A stretch of 11,978 bases of DNA, from contig CAUWLJ010000106.1 in NCBI GenBank assembly GCA_963559585.1, forward strand, positions 1 through 11,978, given 5' to 3'. This DNA comes from Eisenbergiella sp963559585 (GTDB taxonomy: Bacteria > Bacillota > Clostridia > Lachnospirales > Lachnospiraceae). Position numbers and translations under genes: made by a program. Each line of letters opens with the position of its first letter. The first letter of the stretch is position 1. A model generated the notes under the pieces. The model saw only the letters and a program-made list of their open reading frames with translations, had not been told where the DNA came from and did not search any database. This document shows, piece after piece, positions 6,226 to 11,978 of this stretch.

Positions 6226-8328
6226 CTAAATAAAATCACTTTCTTTCTGAGTAACCGTTTTCCATCCGCTCATTCCATTCATACTGATTGCCAGCGTAGA
6301 AGTGTTATGTAAAAGAGCAGAAGTTGTCGGTTGTATTGCCCCTGCAACTCCAAGAAGTATCAGCCCTGAATTAATTCCTACAATCCGGACATAATTTTTT
6401 TGTATTCTCTCAACCATATTTGTGCTGATGGTTCTTAATGCAACCAATTCATATAGATTATCCGCTTCTATTGTGATATCTGCCACCTCCCTGGCAATCT
6501 GCGCACCCTCACTGATGGCAATCCCCACATCCGCAGCAGACAATGCAGGGGAATCGTTGACTCCGTCCCCTATCATTACAACCTTTCTTCCTTTTGCATG
6601 CTCTTGATCCACAAATGCAGCCTTATCCTCCGGCAGAACTTCCGAATAATATTCATCCACACCTATTTTCTCTGCACCAGAACAAGCTGTCCGCTCGCTA
6701 TCCCCTGTCATCATGACAATTTTTTTGAAACCACTTTCCTTCAACATCTGAATGACCGTTGCAGTCTCTTCTCGGATTGGATCTGCGATACAAATGACAG
6801 CTGCCAATTTCCCCTCAACCGCAAGATAAAGCTGTGAATATTCCCCCGGTAAATTCTGAAATGTCTCCTCCATTCCTTCCGGAATACGGCATTTTTCATC
6901 CTCAAAGACAAAATGATGGCTTCCGATGATTACTTTTTTATCTTCCACCCTTGAAGAAATACCATGTGCCACAATATATTCTACCTTAGAGTGATTTTCC
7001 TCATGTACCAATCCTTTCTCTTTTGCAGCATTTACCACTGCCTTTGCCATAGAATGAGGGAAATGCTCTTCCAGACAGGCTGACATGCGCAGTAGTTCAT
7101 CCTCATCTTCTCCATTAAAAGAGATTACCTTTACAACTACCGGCTGTGCTTTTGTCAATGTACCTGTCTTATCAAAAATAATTGTATCTGCCTCTGCCAT
7201 TTTCTCAAGGAACTTACCTCCCTTTACCGTAATACGATGCCTGTTGGCTTCCCTAATTGCGGCAAGAACCGTAGTCGGCATGGCAAGTTTTAGTGCACAG
7301 GAAAAATCCACCATCAAGACAGACAATGCCTTTGTTGTGTTACGTGTTAATAGATAAACCAGTCCGGTTCCCAGCAAAGTATAAGGAACCAACCTGTCTG
7401 CAAGATGCTCTGCCCTGCTTTCCACACAAGACTTAAGCTTGTCTGTTTCCTCAATCATAGTCACTATTTTTTCGTATCTGGTTGTCCCTGATACTTCTTT
7501 TACCTGAATAACCAGTTCTCCTTCTTCCAGTACCGTTCCGGCATATACATAACCATCCGTTTTCTTTTCTACCGGCATTGACTCACCAGTTAAAGAGGCT
7601 TGATTTACCATCCCTTCCCCTTTTACAACGATTCCGTCAAATGGAATTACATTGCCCATATGTACAACAATACTATCTCCTATAACAATCTGATTTATAT
7701 CAGCCAGAATTTCTTTTCCATCCTTAAGCAGCCACGCCTTGCTGACATTCAACGACATACTGCGCGCCAAATCATCCACAGACTTTTTATATGTCCACTC
7801 CTCTAATATCTCTCCTATATTAAGCAAAAACATAACGGAACCGGCTGTATTGATATCTTTGCGAACGACAGAGGTTCCAATGGCCACACTGTCCAAAAGA
7901 GCCACTTCAATTTTTCCACCCATAATAGAGCGGATTCCCTTGTAAATATACTTTATTGATTTTACAACAGTAACAACACTTCTGATTGAATATGGCAAAA
8001 ACAGCTTACTCCCCATACGCATGATGACTCTGCCTGCAAGTTTATCCATATATTCTCTGTTTGTTTTTCTTCCTGAAAGCTGCAGAACGGAATTAGGCAC
8101 CTGTGTACTCTCATAGGAAAATCTCTGGAGAATACGAATAATTTGATTTTTCTCTCCTGAGAACCGGAATACCACATCCTGATTTCTTTCATATACTTTT
8201 ACTTCACTAATATTGTCACAGTTTTCCAGAAAATATTGGAGAGTGTCTGCCTGCTCATCTGTCATTTTGTTTTGGATGATATGTATTCTCATACGTCCTT
8301 TTATTTCATGCAGAATCTTAAATTTCAT
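6226..8328 (-). CDS. fezB: P1B-type ATPase, SCA motif (P1B-6), ferrosome FezB-like
   Basis: A 700-residue metal-transporting P-type ATPase of the membrane. All core motifs are present: TGES (247-250), the phosphorylated Asp386 in DKTGTLT, TGD (541-543) and GDGVNDSP (587-594). The N-terminus is an HMA-like fold without CxxC and carries a basic GRMR (11-14). The intramembrane motif, where most family members have CPC or SPC, is FSCALKLAMP (342-351): the usual proline is replaced and S-C-A remains. From memory this is the P1B-6 signature, the group that includes FezB, which loads iron into ferrosomes in Clostridioides difficile and other anaerobes. The nucleotide-domain motif reads HFPHS, not the usual HP. 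The gene follows a small membrane protein, a micropeptide and a Fur-like regulator, next to feoAB. The ATPase call is near certain; the metal and ferrosome role are inferred. The ribosome site is weak (AAAGG). Confidence 0.9.
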   Translation of the reverse strand: MKFKILHEIKGRMRIHIIQNKMTDEQADTLQYFLENCDNISEVKVYERNQDVVFRFSGEKNQIIRILQRFSYESTQVPNSVLQLSGRKTNREYMDKLAGRVIMRMGSKLFLPYSIRSVVTVVKSIKYIYKGIRSIMGGKIEVALLDSVAIGTSVVRKDINTAGSVMFLLNIGEILEEWTYKKSVDDLARSMSLNVSKAWLLKDGKEILADINQIVIGDSIVVHMGNVIPFDGIVVKGEGMVNQASLTGESMPVEKKTDGYVYAGTVLEEGELVIQVKEVSGTTRYEKIVTMIEETDKLKSCVESRAEHLADRLVPYTLLGTGLVYLLTRNTTKALSVLMVDFSCALKLAMPTTVLAAIREANRHRITVKGGKFLEKMAEADTIIFDKTGTLTKAQPVVVKVISFNGEDEDELLRMSACLEEHFPHSMAKAVVNAAKEKGLVHEENHSKVEYIVAHGISSRVEDKKVIIGSHHFVFEDEKCRIPEGMEETFQNLPGEYSQLYLAVEGKLAAVICIADPIREETATVIQMLKESGFKKIVMMTGDSERTACSGAEKIGVDEYYSEVLPEDKAAFVDQEHAKGRKVVMIGDGVNDSPALSAADVGIAISEGAQIAREVADITIEADNLYELVALRTISTNMVERIQKNYVRIVGINSGLILLGVAGAIQPTTSALLHNTSTLAISMNGMSGWKTVTQKESDFI

Positions 8329-8363
8329 ATTCTCACGCCTTTCTCTCTTCTTATTCGCATATG

Positions 8364-8392
8364 TAAAACACCTGCAGTTCCCCGCAGGTGCT
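8364..8392 (-). terminator. Hairpin between the small membrane protein and the ATPase gene
   Basis: CACCTGC (8369-8375) pairs with GCAGGTG (8384-8390) around an eight-base loop, and the minus strand continues T-T-T-T-A. The stem can extend by two to four A-U/G-U pairs. It lies in the 76-base gap between two genes that probably share a transcript, so it may be a partial terminator or a processing/stability element lowering ATPase expression. Confidence 0.5.
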
Positions 8393-8404
8393 CTTCTTCC
8401 TTAT

Positions 8405-8701
8405 CTATTCTTCTGATTCGGATTCTACTGTTTTTTCGCTTTCATCCTTAAATTCATTATCTTCCTCAGCACGTTTATCATTGATCTGCTGTGCCTCAGC
8501 GTAAATATCTTCTGCATTTTCCTGAATATTACTAACCGTCTTCATCACACATTCCTTAGCGCGAAGAACGGCAGCTGTGCACTGTGTATATAACTTTTTT
8601 GCATCCTTGCTGGATAAAATCTTAATGCCTGCTGTTCCAAATAAAACTCCTGCCGCAAAAATGCCTGTCTTTTTTACATCGATTTTCTTCAAAATATTCA
8701 T
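8405..8701 (-). CDS. Small single-span membrane protein (DUF6110-like)
   Basis: A 98-residue protein read from MNILKKIDVKK, chosen because GGAGGT lies seven bases upstream; an in-frame ATG five codons earlier has no such site. Residues about 12-30 are a Gly/Ala-rich hydrophobic segment (GIFAAGVLFGTAGIKIL). An amphipathic middle (about 33-75) and a very acidic Glu/Asp/Ser end (about 78-98) follow. It resembles the small proteins annotated DUF6110, which I recall beside P-type ATPases in Clostridia. By position it is the candidate counterpart of FezA, the small membrane protein encoded before FezB in C. difficile. The acidic tail could bind metal or a partner, but this is speculation. There is no enzymatic motif. 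Confidence 0.8.
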   Translation of the reverse strand: MNILKKIDVKKTGIFAAGVLFGTAGIKILSSKDAKKLYTQCTAAVLRAKECVMKTVSNIQENAEDIYAEAQQINDKRAEEDNEFKDESEKTVESESEE

Positions 8702-8719
8702 GTTTCGTACCTCCAATAC

Positions 8720-8800
8720 TTATTCATGTCTGTAACCGGTAAAGATTGCCATGAGCATACAAATAACAGCCGCCCATGCCCAGAATTTATGTTTCTTCAA
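8720..8800 (-). CDS. 26-residue membrane micropeptide with TTG start (DUF6219-like)
   Basis: A 26-codon ORF starting with TTG six bases after GGAGGG encodes a peptide opening with a basic and aromatic run, KKHKFWAWAA. One hydrophobic stretch (AVICMLMAIF) and an end of GYRHE follow. It has a typical small single-span membrane protein layout with a basic N-terminus. I recall near-identical peptides annotated as DUF6219 in Clostridia. It lies between a good -10 element and the next gene, which starts 19 bases after its stop, so it is the first gene of the ATPase operon. Its size and TTG start make it easy for gene finders to miss. The function is unknown; a helper subunit for the ATPase or for granule membranes is possible. 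Confidence 0.75.
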   Translation of the reverse strand: MKKHKFWAWAAVICMLMAIFTGYRHE

Positions 8801-8823
8801 ATGAAACCCTCCTTTGAAAATAT

Positions 8824-8829
8824 ATTATA
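8824..8829 (-). promoter_or_regulatory. -10 element of the micropeptide / membrane protein / ATPase operon
   Basis: TATAAT in the context GCGGTATAATATA lies about 25 bases before the TTG start. No good -35 is found at 17 bases, which would fit regulated transcription. About 40 bases upstream, at the end of the Fur-like gene, the sequence TGATAAAATATCTCA contains the short inverted repeat GATA-AAA-TATC, a weak resemblance to a Fur 7-1-7 operator. Confidence 0.5.
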
Positions 8830-8879
8830 CCGCTCTAAAGAATGCTCTTCTATGCAAATCTTATTGTTGAGATATTTTA

Positions 8880-9353
8880 TCATTTACACTCCATATCACA
8901 TGGTTCTACAACAACACTTGCAACTTTCTGTGTACCCGCATACCCCAGACACCGCAGACCTTCCGATATCACATTGTACCATTCACCGGATGATAATCTG
9001 CAAACGCTCTGATCATCTAATTCAATGATACAGGCACCTTCTCTTTCACAATTCATGCCACATGAAATACGATACATGTTCTTTCGGCTGATTGCTCCAA
9101 TTTCCTCTAAGAGATTCACCATTCGATATATTGTAGCTGCACCAATGGAAGGATCTATGGCTACTGCTTTATAATAAATTTCCTTACAGCACGCACATTC
9201 CTCCTGCAAGATAATGTCTAACAAAATCTTTCTCTGTTTCGTTATTCTGCATCCATTTTCTTTTAGAAGCTGTAACACCATTTCTTTCTGCATTTTTGTC
9301 CTGTGATAATTCGCTGCCAATTTGTTTTCCGATTTTATAAATTCCTTTTCCAT
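8880..9353 (-). CDS. Cys-rich Fur-family transcriptional regulator
   Basis: A 157-residue Fur-type regulator. The winged helix is clear: MVLQLLKENGCRITKQRKIL (25-44), then the recognition helix region PSIGAATIYRMVNLLEEIGAI (68-88). The C-terminal half diverges from Fur, Zur or PerR. Their HHDH-type metal ligands are absent, the protein has a single His (H17), and there are 11 Cys (35, 53, 55, 56, 98, 102, 108, 118, 135, 152, 156). Metal sensing by the usual His/Glu site is therefore unlikely. Zinc-thiolate, Fe-S or thiol redox sensing is possible (inference). The gene lies directly upstream of the fez-like operon and downstream of feo, so it is the natural regulator of either, and a positional match for FezX. 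The ATG at 9353 has AGGAG six bases upstream. Confidence 0.85.
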   Translation of the reverse strand: MEKEFIKSENKLAANYHRTKMQKEMVLQLLKENGCRITKQRKILLDIILQEECACCKEIYYKAVAIDPSIGAATIYRMVNLLEEIGAISRKNMYRISCGMNCEREGACIIELDDQSVCRLSSGEWYNVISEGLRCLGYAGTQKVASVVVEPCDMECK

Positions 9354-9399
9354 TGTCAGCTCCTTTCACATTTTCAATTCGAATATCTCTATAAGTAAT

Positions 9400-9422
9400 G
9401 CCTGCACAAAAGAAGTGCAGGC
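9400..9422 (-). terminator. Hairpin ending the feo transcript, next to the MITE
   Basis: GCCTGCAC (9400-9407) and GTGCAGGC (9415-9422) form a perfect 8-bp stem with a seven-base loop. The minus strand then reads ATTACTTATAG, a poor U-run. It directly abuts the palindromic element at 9423-9588. It is probably the terminator of the feo operon, separated from the last gene by the inserted element. Confidence 0.5.
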
Positions 9423-9588
9423 CTAGAGCGTGTTTGAAAATTCATTCCCGCCATCTGCACGCCCCACTTTGCGGGAGATTTGCCCCAAATTCGCTTACCG
9501 TAGCCCACTACGCCGCGCTCATTTGGGGCAAATCTCCCACAAATTGGGACGCACATCTGGCAGAAAGCAATTTTCAAACACGCTCTAG
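9423..9588. mobile_element. Palindromic MITE-like element
   Basis: A 166-bp element has perfect 20-bp terminal inverted repeats, CTAGAGCGTGTTTGAAAATT at the left and its complement at the right. The interior is also an imperfect palindrome: GGGAGATTTGCCCCAAAT at 9472-9489 is matched by its complement near 9518-9535, around a small central loop. No transposase is encoded; open frames on both strands are mirror images caused by the palindrome. The outer CTAG on each side fits insertion at CTAG with TA duplication, as known for IS630/Tc1-type elements; if so, the true ends start at GAGCGTG. It lies between feo and the regulator gene, breaking no ORF. Confidence 0.8.
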
Positions 9589-9590
9589 TC

Positions 9591-9770
9591 TTAATTGCTA
9601 CCAGTATGGCAATTACAGTTTCCCTTTGCATCTCCACATCCGTTCGCCCGGCAGCACCCAGCAGCCGGACATCCGATACATCTTTTGCCTTTCTTCTTTT
9701 CCTTCCATATGTAAAGAACCGCTGCACCTACTAAAACCAGCAGAATTCCAATGACAGTCACATTCTCCAT
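9591..9770 (-). CDS. FeoB-associated Cys-rich membrane peptide
   Basis: A 59-residue protein starting at ATG 9770 with AGGAG upstream. Residues 4-22 are one membrane span (VTVIGILLVLVGAAVLYIW), followed by a Lys-rich stop-transfer run (KEKKKGKR). A short tail has seven Cys (31, 34, 39, 40, 45, 52, 54), including CxxC. This is the layout of the FeoB-associated Cys-rich family (Pfam FeoB_associated), encoded after feoB in many Firmicutes and thought to help ferrous iron uptake, perhaps as metal relay or in FeoB assembly. It lies 39 bases downstream of feoB. The stop codon lies two bases from the MITE edge, so the element only just missed the gene. Confidence 0.9.
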   Translation of the reverse strand: MENVTVIGILLVLVGAAVLYIWKEKKKGKRCIGCPAAGCCRANGCGDAKGNCNCHTGSN

Positions 9771-9809
9771 TGCAGCTCCTTTCCGGCTGAATCTAGAAGA
9801 CAGTCTATC

Positions 9810-11816
9810 TTATACTGCCTTTTTTAATTCATACTCTGATACAAACTGCTTATTCGTTTTATGAACAAGTCCAACTAAAACAGCAACCATGGCAAGCACA
9901 GCAATCAGTCCGGCCACAAATCCGTTTCCAAGCTTACCTGTGGTAATCAGTGTACCTATCTGATATACCAGAAAAGCTATCGTGTAACCTGTTCCCAGCT
10001 GAAGGGCAATGCCTCCCCACAGCCACTTTTTGCTCTGCATTTCTGAGTTCATGGCGCCAAGTGCTGCAAAGCAAGGCGGTGTATATAAGTTAAACATCAG
10101 GAATGCAAGCGCTGCTACCTTCGTAATCGCCATTGCAGATGCTACCACATTACCATCGCCAACAAGCGCAAGCTCTTCTGTATCAATAAAAGCACTTAAG
10201 CCATAGCATACCGCAAGTGTACCTACTACATTTTCTTTCGCAATAAAACCGGTTACTGCTGCCGCTGCAAGCTGCCATGCTGCGATACCAACGATTGGCA
10301 CTAAAATAACTGCGATTGGAGAAGCAATGGAGGCAAGGATGGAAGTGCTTTCCATTCCTTCTTCCACTACCTGCAGATGCCAGTCAAAGGACTGCATGAT
10401 CTGCACGATGGTATTACATACGAGAATAATGGTTCCTGCCTTGATAATGTATGCCTTACCTCGGCTAAGCATAGAAACGAGCGCTCTTTTCAAGCTTGGA
10501 AGCTTATATTCAGGCAATTCAATAATGAAGAAAGATTTTCTATATTTAAATCCTGTAATCGCTTTTACCAATAATGCTCCAAGGAGAATTAATACAATAC
10601 CGACAAAGTACATGAGCGGTCCTACCCAAGGAGTATCGGTAAAAAAAGCACCCACAAACAATGCAATAACAGGAAGCTTTGCACCACAAGGCATAAACGG
10701 TGTCAGCATAGCGGTTGCTCTTCTTTCTCTTTCGTTACGAATAGTACGACATGCCATGATACCCGGAATAGCACATCCGGTACCGATTACCATAGGAATG
10801 ACGGATTTTCCGGAAAGTCCCACTCTCTTGAAAATAGGATCCAGAACGACTGTTGCCCTTGCCATGTATCCACAGTCTTCCAAAAGGGCAATCAGGAAGT
10901 ACATTACCATAACAAGTGGTAAGAATCCTACAACGGCGCCTACACCACCAATAATTCCGTCAACAAGGAGAGACTGTAGGAAAGGATTTGCATTTTCTAC
11001 AAGCCCTGCAACCCATTCCTGGAAAATTTCAATCCAGCCTACCAGCCAGTCCGCAATCCAGGTTCCAACAGTAGACTGTGAAATATAAAATACTCCAAAC
11101 ATAACCAGTGCAAAAATCGGGATACCAAGCCATGGATTTGTAAGGACGGCATCAATTTTGTCCTGACCATTTTTCTCTTTTGTCAGAACTTTACGCTTTT
11201 CAACGGAAGATACAATAGCTTTCACAAAGGCAAAACGCTTTCTGTCTGCTGCCTCTACTTCACTTTTATTATGTAAGTCAATATTATCCTGCACATAAGG
11301 AGCCTTTTGCTCACTTTCCTTTAGAGATGCTGCTTTTGTCACCACATCCGCAAGCCCGGTATGACCGGAAGATGTGGAAACCGTCTTAATCACAGGGCAA
11401 CCAAGCTTATTTGATAAAAGCTCTACATCAATCTGTGTATCCTTCTTTTCATTAATATCACTCTTGTTCAGTGCGACTACCACAGGAATGCCAAGCTCCA
11501 AAAGTTGCGTTGTAAAGAAGAGACTTCGGCTTAAATTTGTAGCATCTACAATATTAATAATTGCATCAGGATTCTCATTCTTTACATAGGCACTGGTAAT
11601 ACTTTCCTCTGATGTAAACGGTGACATGGAATAAGCTCCCGGTAAATCTACCGCAATCAATTCTTCCTTTCCGTCATAATAAGACCTTTTGATCGGGCTT
11701 TCCTTCTTTTCTACGGTTACGCCGGCCCAGTTTCCCACTTTTTCATTTCTTCCGGTCAGGGCATTATACATCGTAGTTTTTCCGCTGTTGGGATTACCCG
11801 CTAATGCGATTCTCAT
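9810..11816 (-). CDS. feoB: Ferrous iron transporter FeoB
   Basis: A 668-residue inner membrane Fe2+ importer driven by or gated through an N-terminal G domain. G1 is GNPNSGKT (7-14), G2 Thr34 in GVTVEKKE, G3 DLPG (57-60), G4 NKSD (117-120), and the G5 region is near 147-151. A helical linker follows, then the membrane part from about 229. It has the FeoB core and gate motifs GYMARATVVLDPIFKRVGLS (316-335), GTGCAIPG (345-352), PFMPCGAKLPV (373-383) and FIAKENVVGTLA (524-535). Length is normal for the family. The start was set at ATG 11816 because AGGAGG lies seven bases upstream and the G1 strand begins at once; a 30-residue upstream extension is spurious. It is preceded by a probable feoA end and followed by the Cys-rich partner. 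Confidence 0.97.
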   Translation of the reverse strand: MRIALAGNPNSGKTTMYNALTGRNEKVGNWAGVTVEKKESPIKRSYYDGKEELIAVDLPGAYSMSPFTSEESITSAYVKNENPDAIINIVDATNLSRSLFFTTQLLELGIPVVVALNKSDINEKKDTQIDVELLSNKLGCPVIKTVSTSSGHTGLADVVTKAASLKESEQKAPYVQDNIDLHNKSEVEAADRKRFAFVKAIVSSVEKRKVLTKEKNGQDKIDAVLTNPWLGIPIFALVMFGVFYISQSTVGTWIADWLVGWIEIFQEWVAGLVENANPFLQSLLVDGIIGGVGAVVGFLPLVMVMYFLIALLEDCGYMARATVVLDPIFKRVGLSGKSVIPMVIGTGCAIPGIMACRTIRNERERRATAMLTPFMPCGAKLPVIALFVGAFFTDTPWVGPLMYFVGIVLILLGALLVKAITGFKYRKSFFIIELPEYKLPSLKRALVSMLSRGKAYIIKAGTIILVCNTIVQIMQSFDWHLQVVEEGMESTSILASIASPIAVILVPIVGIAAWQLAAAAVTGFIAKENVVGTLAVCYGLSAFIDTEELALVGDGNVVASAMAITKVAALAFLMFNLYTPPCFAALGAMNSEMQSKKWLWGGIALQLGTGYTIAFLVYQIGTLITTGKLGNGFVAGLIAVLAMVAVLVGLVHKTNKQFVSEYELKKAV

Positions 11817-11885
11817 GATGAATCCTCCTTTGATATATTTTAGTTTCAATTTACCAATATTAGTTTTTTCTAACCCTGGAGTTAT

Positions 11886-11910
11886 AAAAAATAATGAGAT
11901 ACTCACTATT
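11886..11910 (-). promoter_or_regulatory. Hairpin with U-run between feoA and feoB
   Basis: Five bases after the upstream stop codon, AATAGTGAG and CTCATTATT (minus strand) form a 9-bp stem with one G-U and a three-base loop, running into TTTTT. It has the shape of an intrinsic terminator or attenuator. The AT-rich near-palindrome also resembles a Fur-type operator (ATAATGA half-site). It could reduce feoB relative to feoA or give feoB iron-responsive control. Confidence 0.45.
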
Positions 11911-11914
11911 CTTT

Positions 11915-11978
11915 TTATATTGAAATAGCTTTCGCTAAATCAGTATCAATGTTATATCTGGCATCCTTGATAGAAACA
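11915..11978 (-). CDS. feoA: 3' end of a probable feoA
   Basis: The last 20 codons of a gene entering from the right edge read VSIKDARYNIDTDLAKAISI and stop at 11915. The spacing of hydrophobic residues and the Leu-Ala-x-x-Ile ending fit the C-terminal strand and helix of FeoA, a small SH3-like protein that supports FeoB, and feoA is the usual gene directly before feoB. So few residues make the name tentative. Confidence 0.5.
   Translation of the reverse strand, partial: VSIKDARYNIDTDLAKAISI

Noticed and set aside
9389..9754. Open frames on both strands containing near-identical IWGKSP...NFQTRS peptides
   Set aside because: They read the two arms of the MITE palindrome, which explains the mirrored peptides. 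The real gene at the right is the 59-residue Cys-rich peptide in another frame.
10327..11088. Long plus-strand open frame
   Set aside because: Antisense to the membrane part of feoB, with no ribosome site and no recognisable domain.
11817..11906. 30-residue N-terminal extension of FeoB
   Set aside because: The G1 motif normally begins within a few residues of the start, and AGGAGG marks the ATG at 11816.

Overview
The window looks like chromosome of a gut Firmicute of the Lachnospiraceae / Clostridium XIVa type. The reasons are strong AGGAGG-type ribosome binding sites, a T-box leader, a FeoB-associated Cys-rich peptide, and small membrane proteins of kinds common in that group. This is inference from family resemblance, with no database search. 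All intact genes are on the minus strand, so transcription runs from high to low coordinates. The only plus-strand coding remnant is a piece of an insertion sequence.

Left block (about 1-4,110, GC-rich by eye). A complete T-box leader with a well-formed promoter occupies about 554-160. Its specifier reads AUG and its T-box carries UGGU, so it fits tRNA-Met sensing. The gene it controls is not visible; a hairpin-rich stretch and a second terminator follow it. To its right lie a GNAT N-acetyltransferase, a truncated aldo/keto reductase and a full-length GH31 alpha-glycosidase. The reductase remnant probably follows the glycosidase in one operon.

Middle block (about 4,130-6,225) is a graveyard. 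It holds a short fragment resembling the start of a phage tape-measure gene, and an unidentified C-terminal tail. Next is a YgjP-type metallopeptidase broken by two deletions, one of which removed the zinc-binding HExxH region. The C-terminal piece of a type I restriction subunit HsdR is coupled to it by a one-base stop/start overlap. Last is the C-terminal third of an IS91-family transposase whose second catalytic tyrosine is now cysteine. This looks like a decayed type I restriction island invaded by mobile DNA. Base composition becomes more AT-rich from here rightwards.

Right block (about 6,226-11,978) is an iron locus. In transcription order it holds the end of a probable feoA, feoB, a 59-residue Cys-rich FeoB-associated peptide, a palindromic MITE and a Fur-family regulator that is unusually Cys-rich and nearly His-free. 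Then come a 26-residue membrane peptide starting with TTG, a 98-residue single-span membrane protein, and a P1B-type ATPase with the intramembrane motif S-C-A-L-K-L. That motif and the regulator / small membrane protein / ATPase order match, from memory, the ferrosome (fez) loci of Clostridioides difficile and other anaerobes, which make membrane-bound iron-storage granules. The best reading is ferrous iron import (Feo) next to a candidate ferrosome operon with its own regulator. This is the most interesting content of the window.
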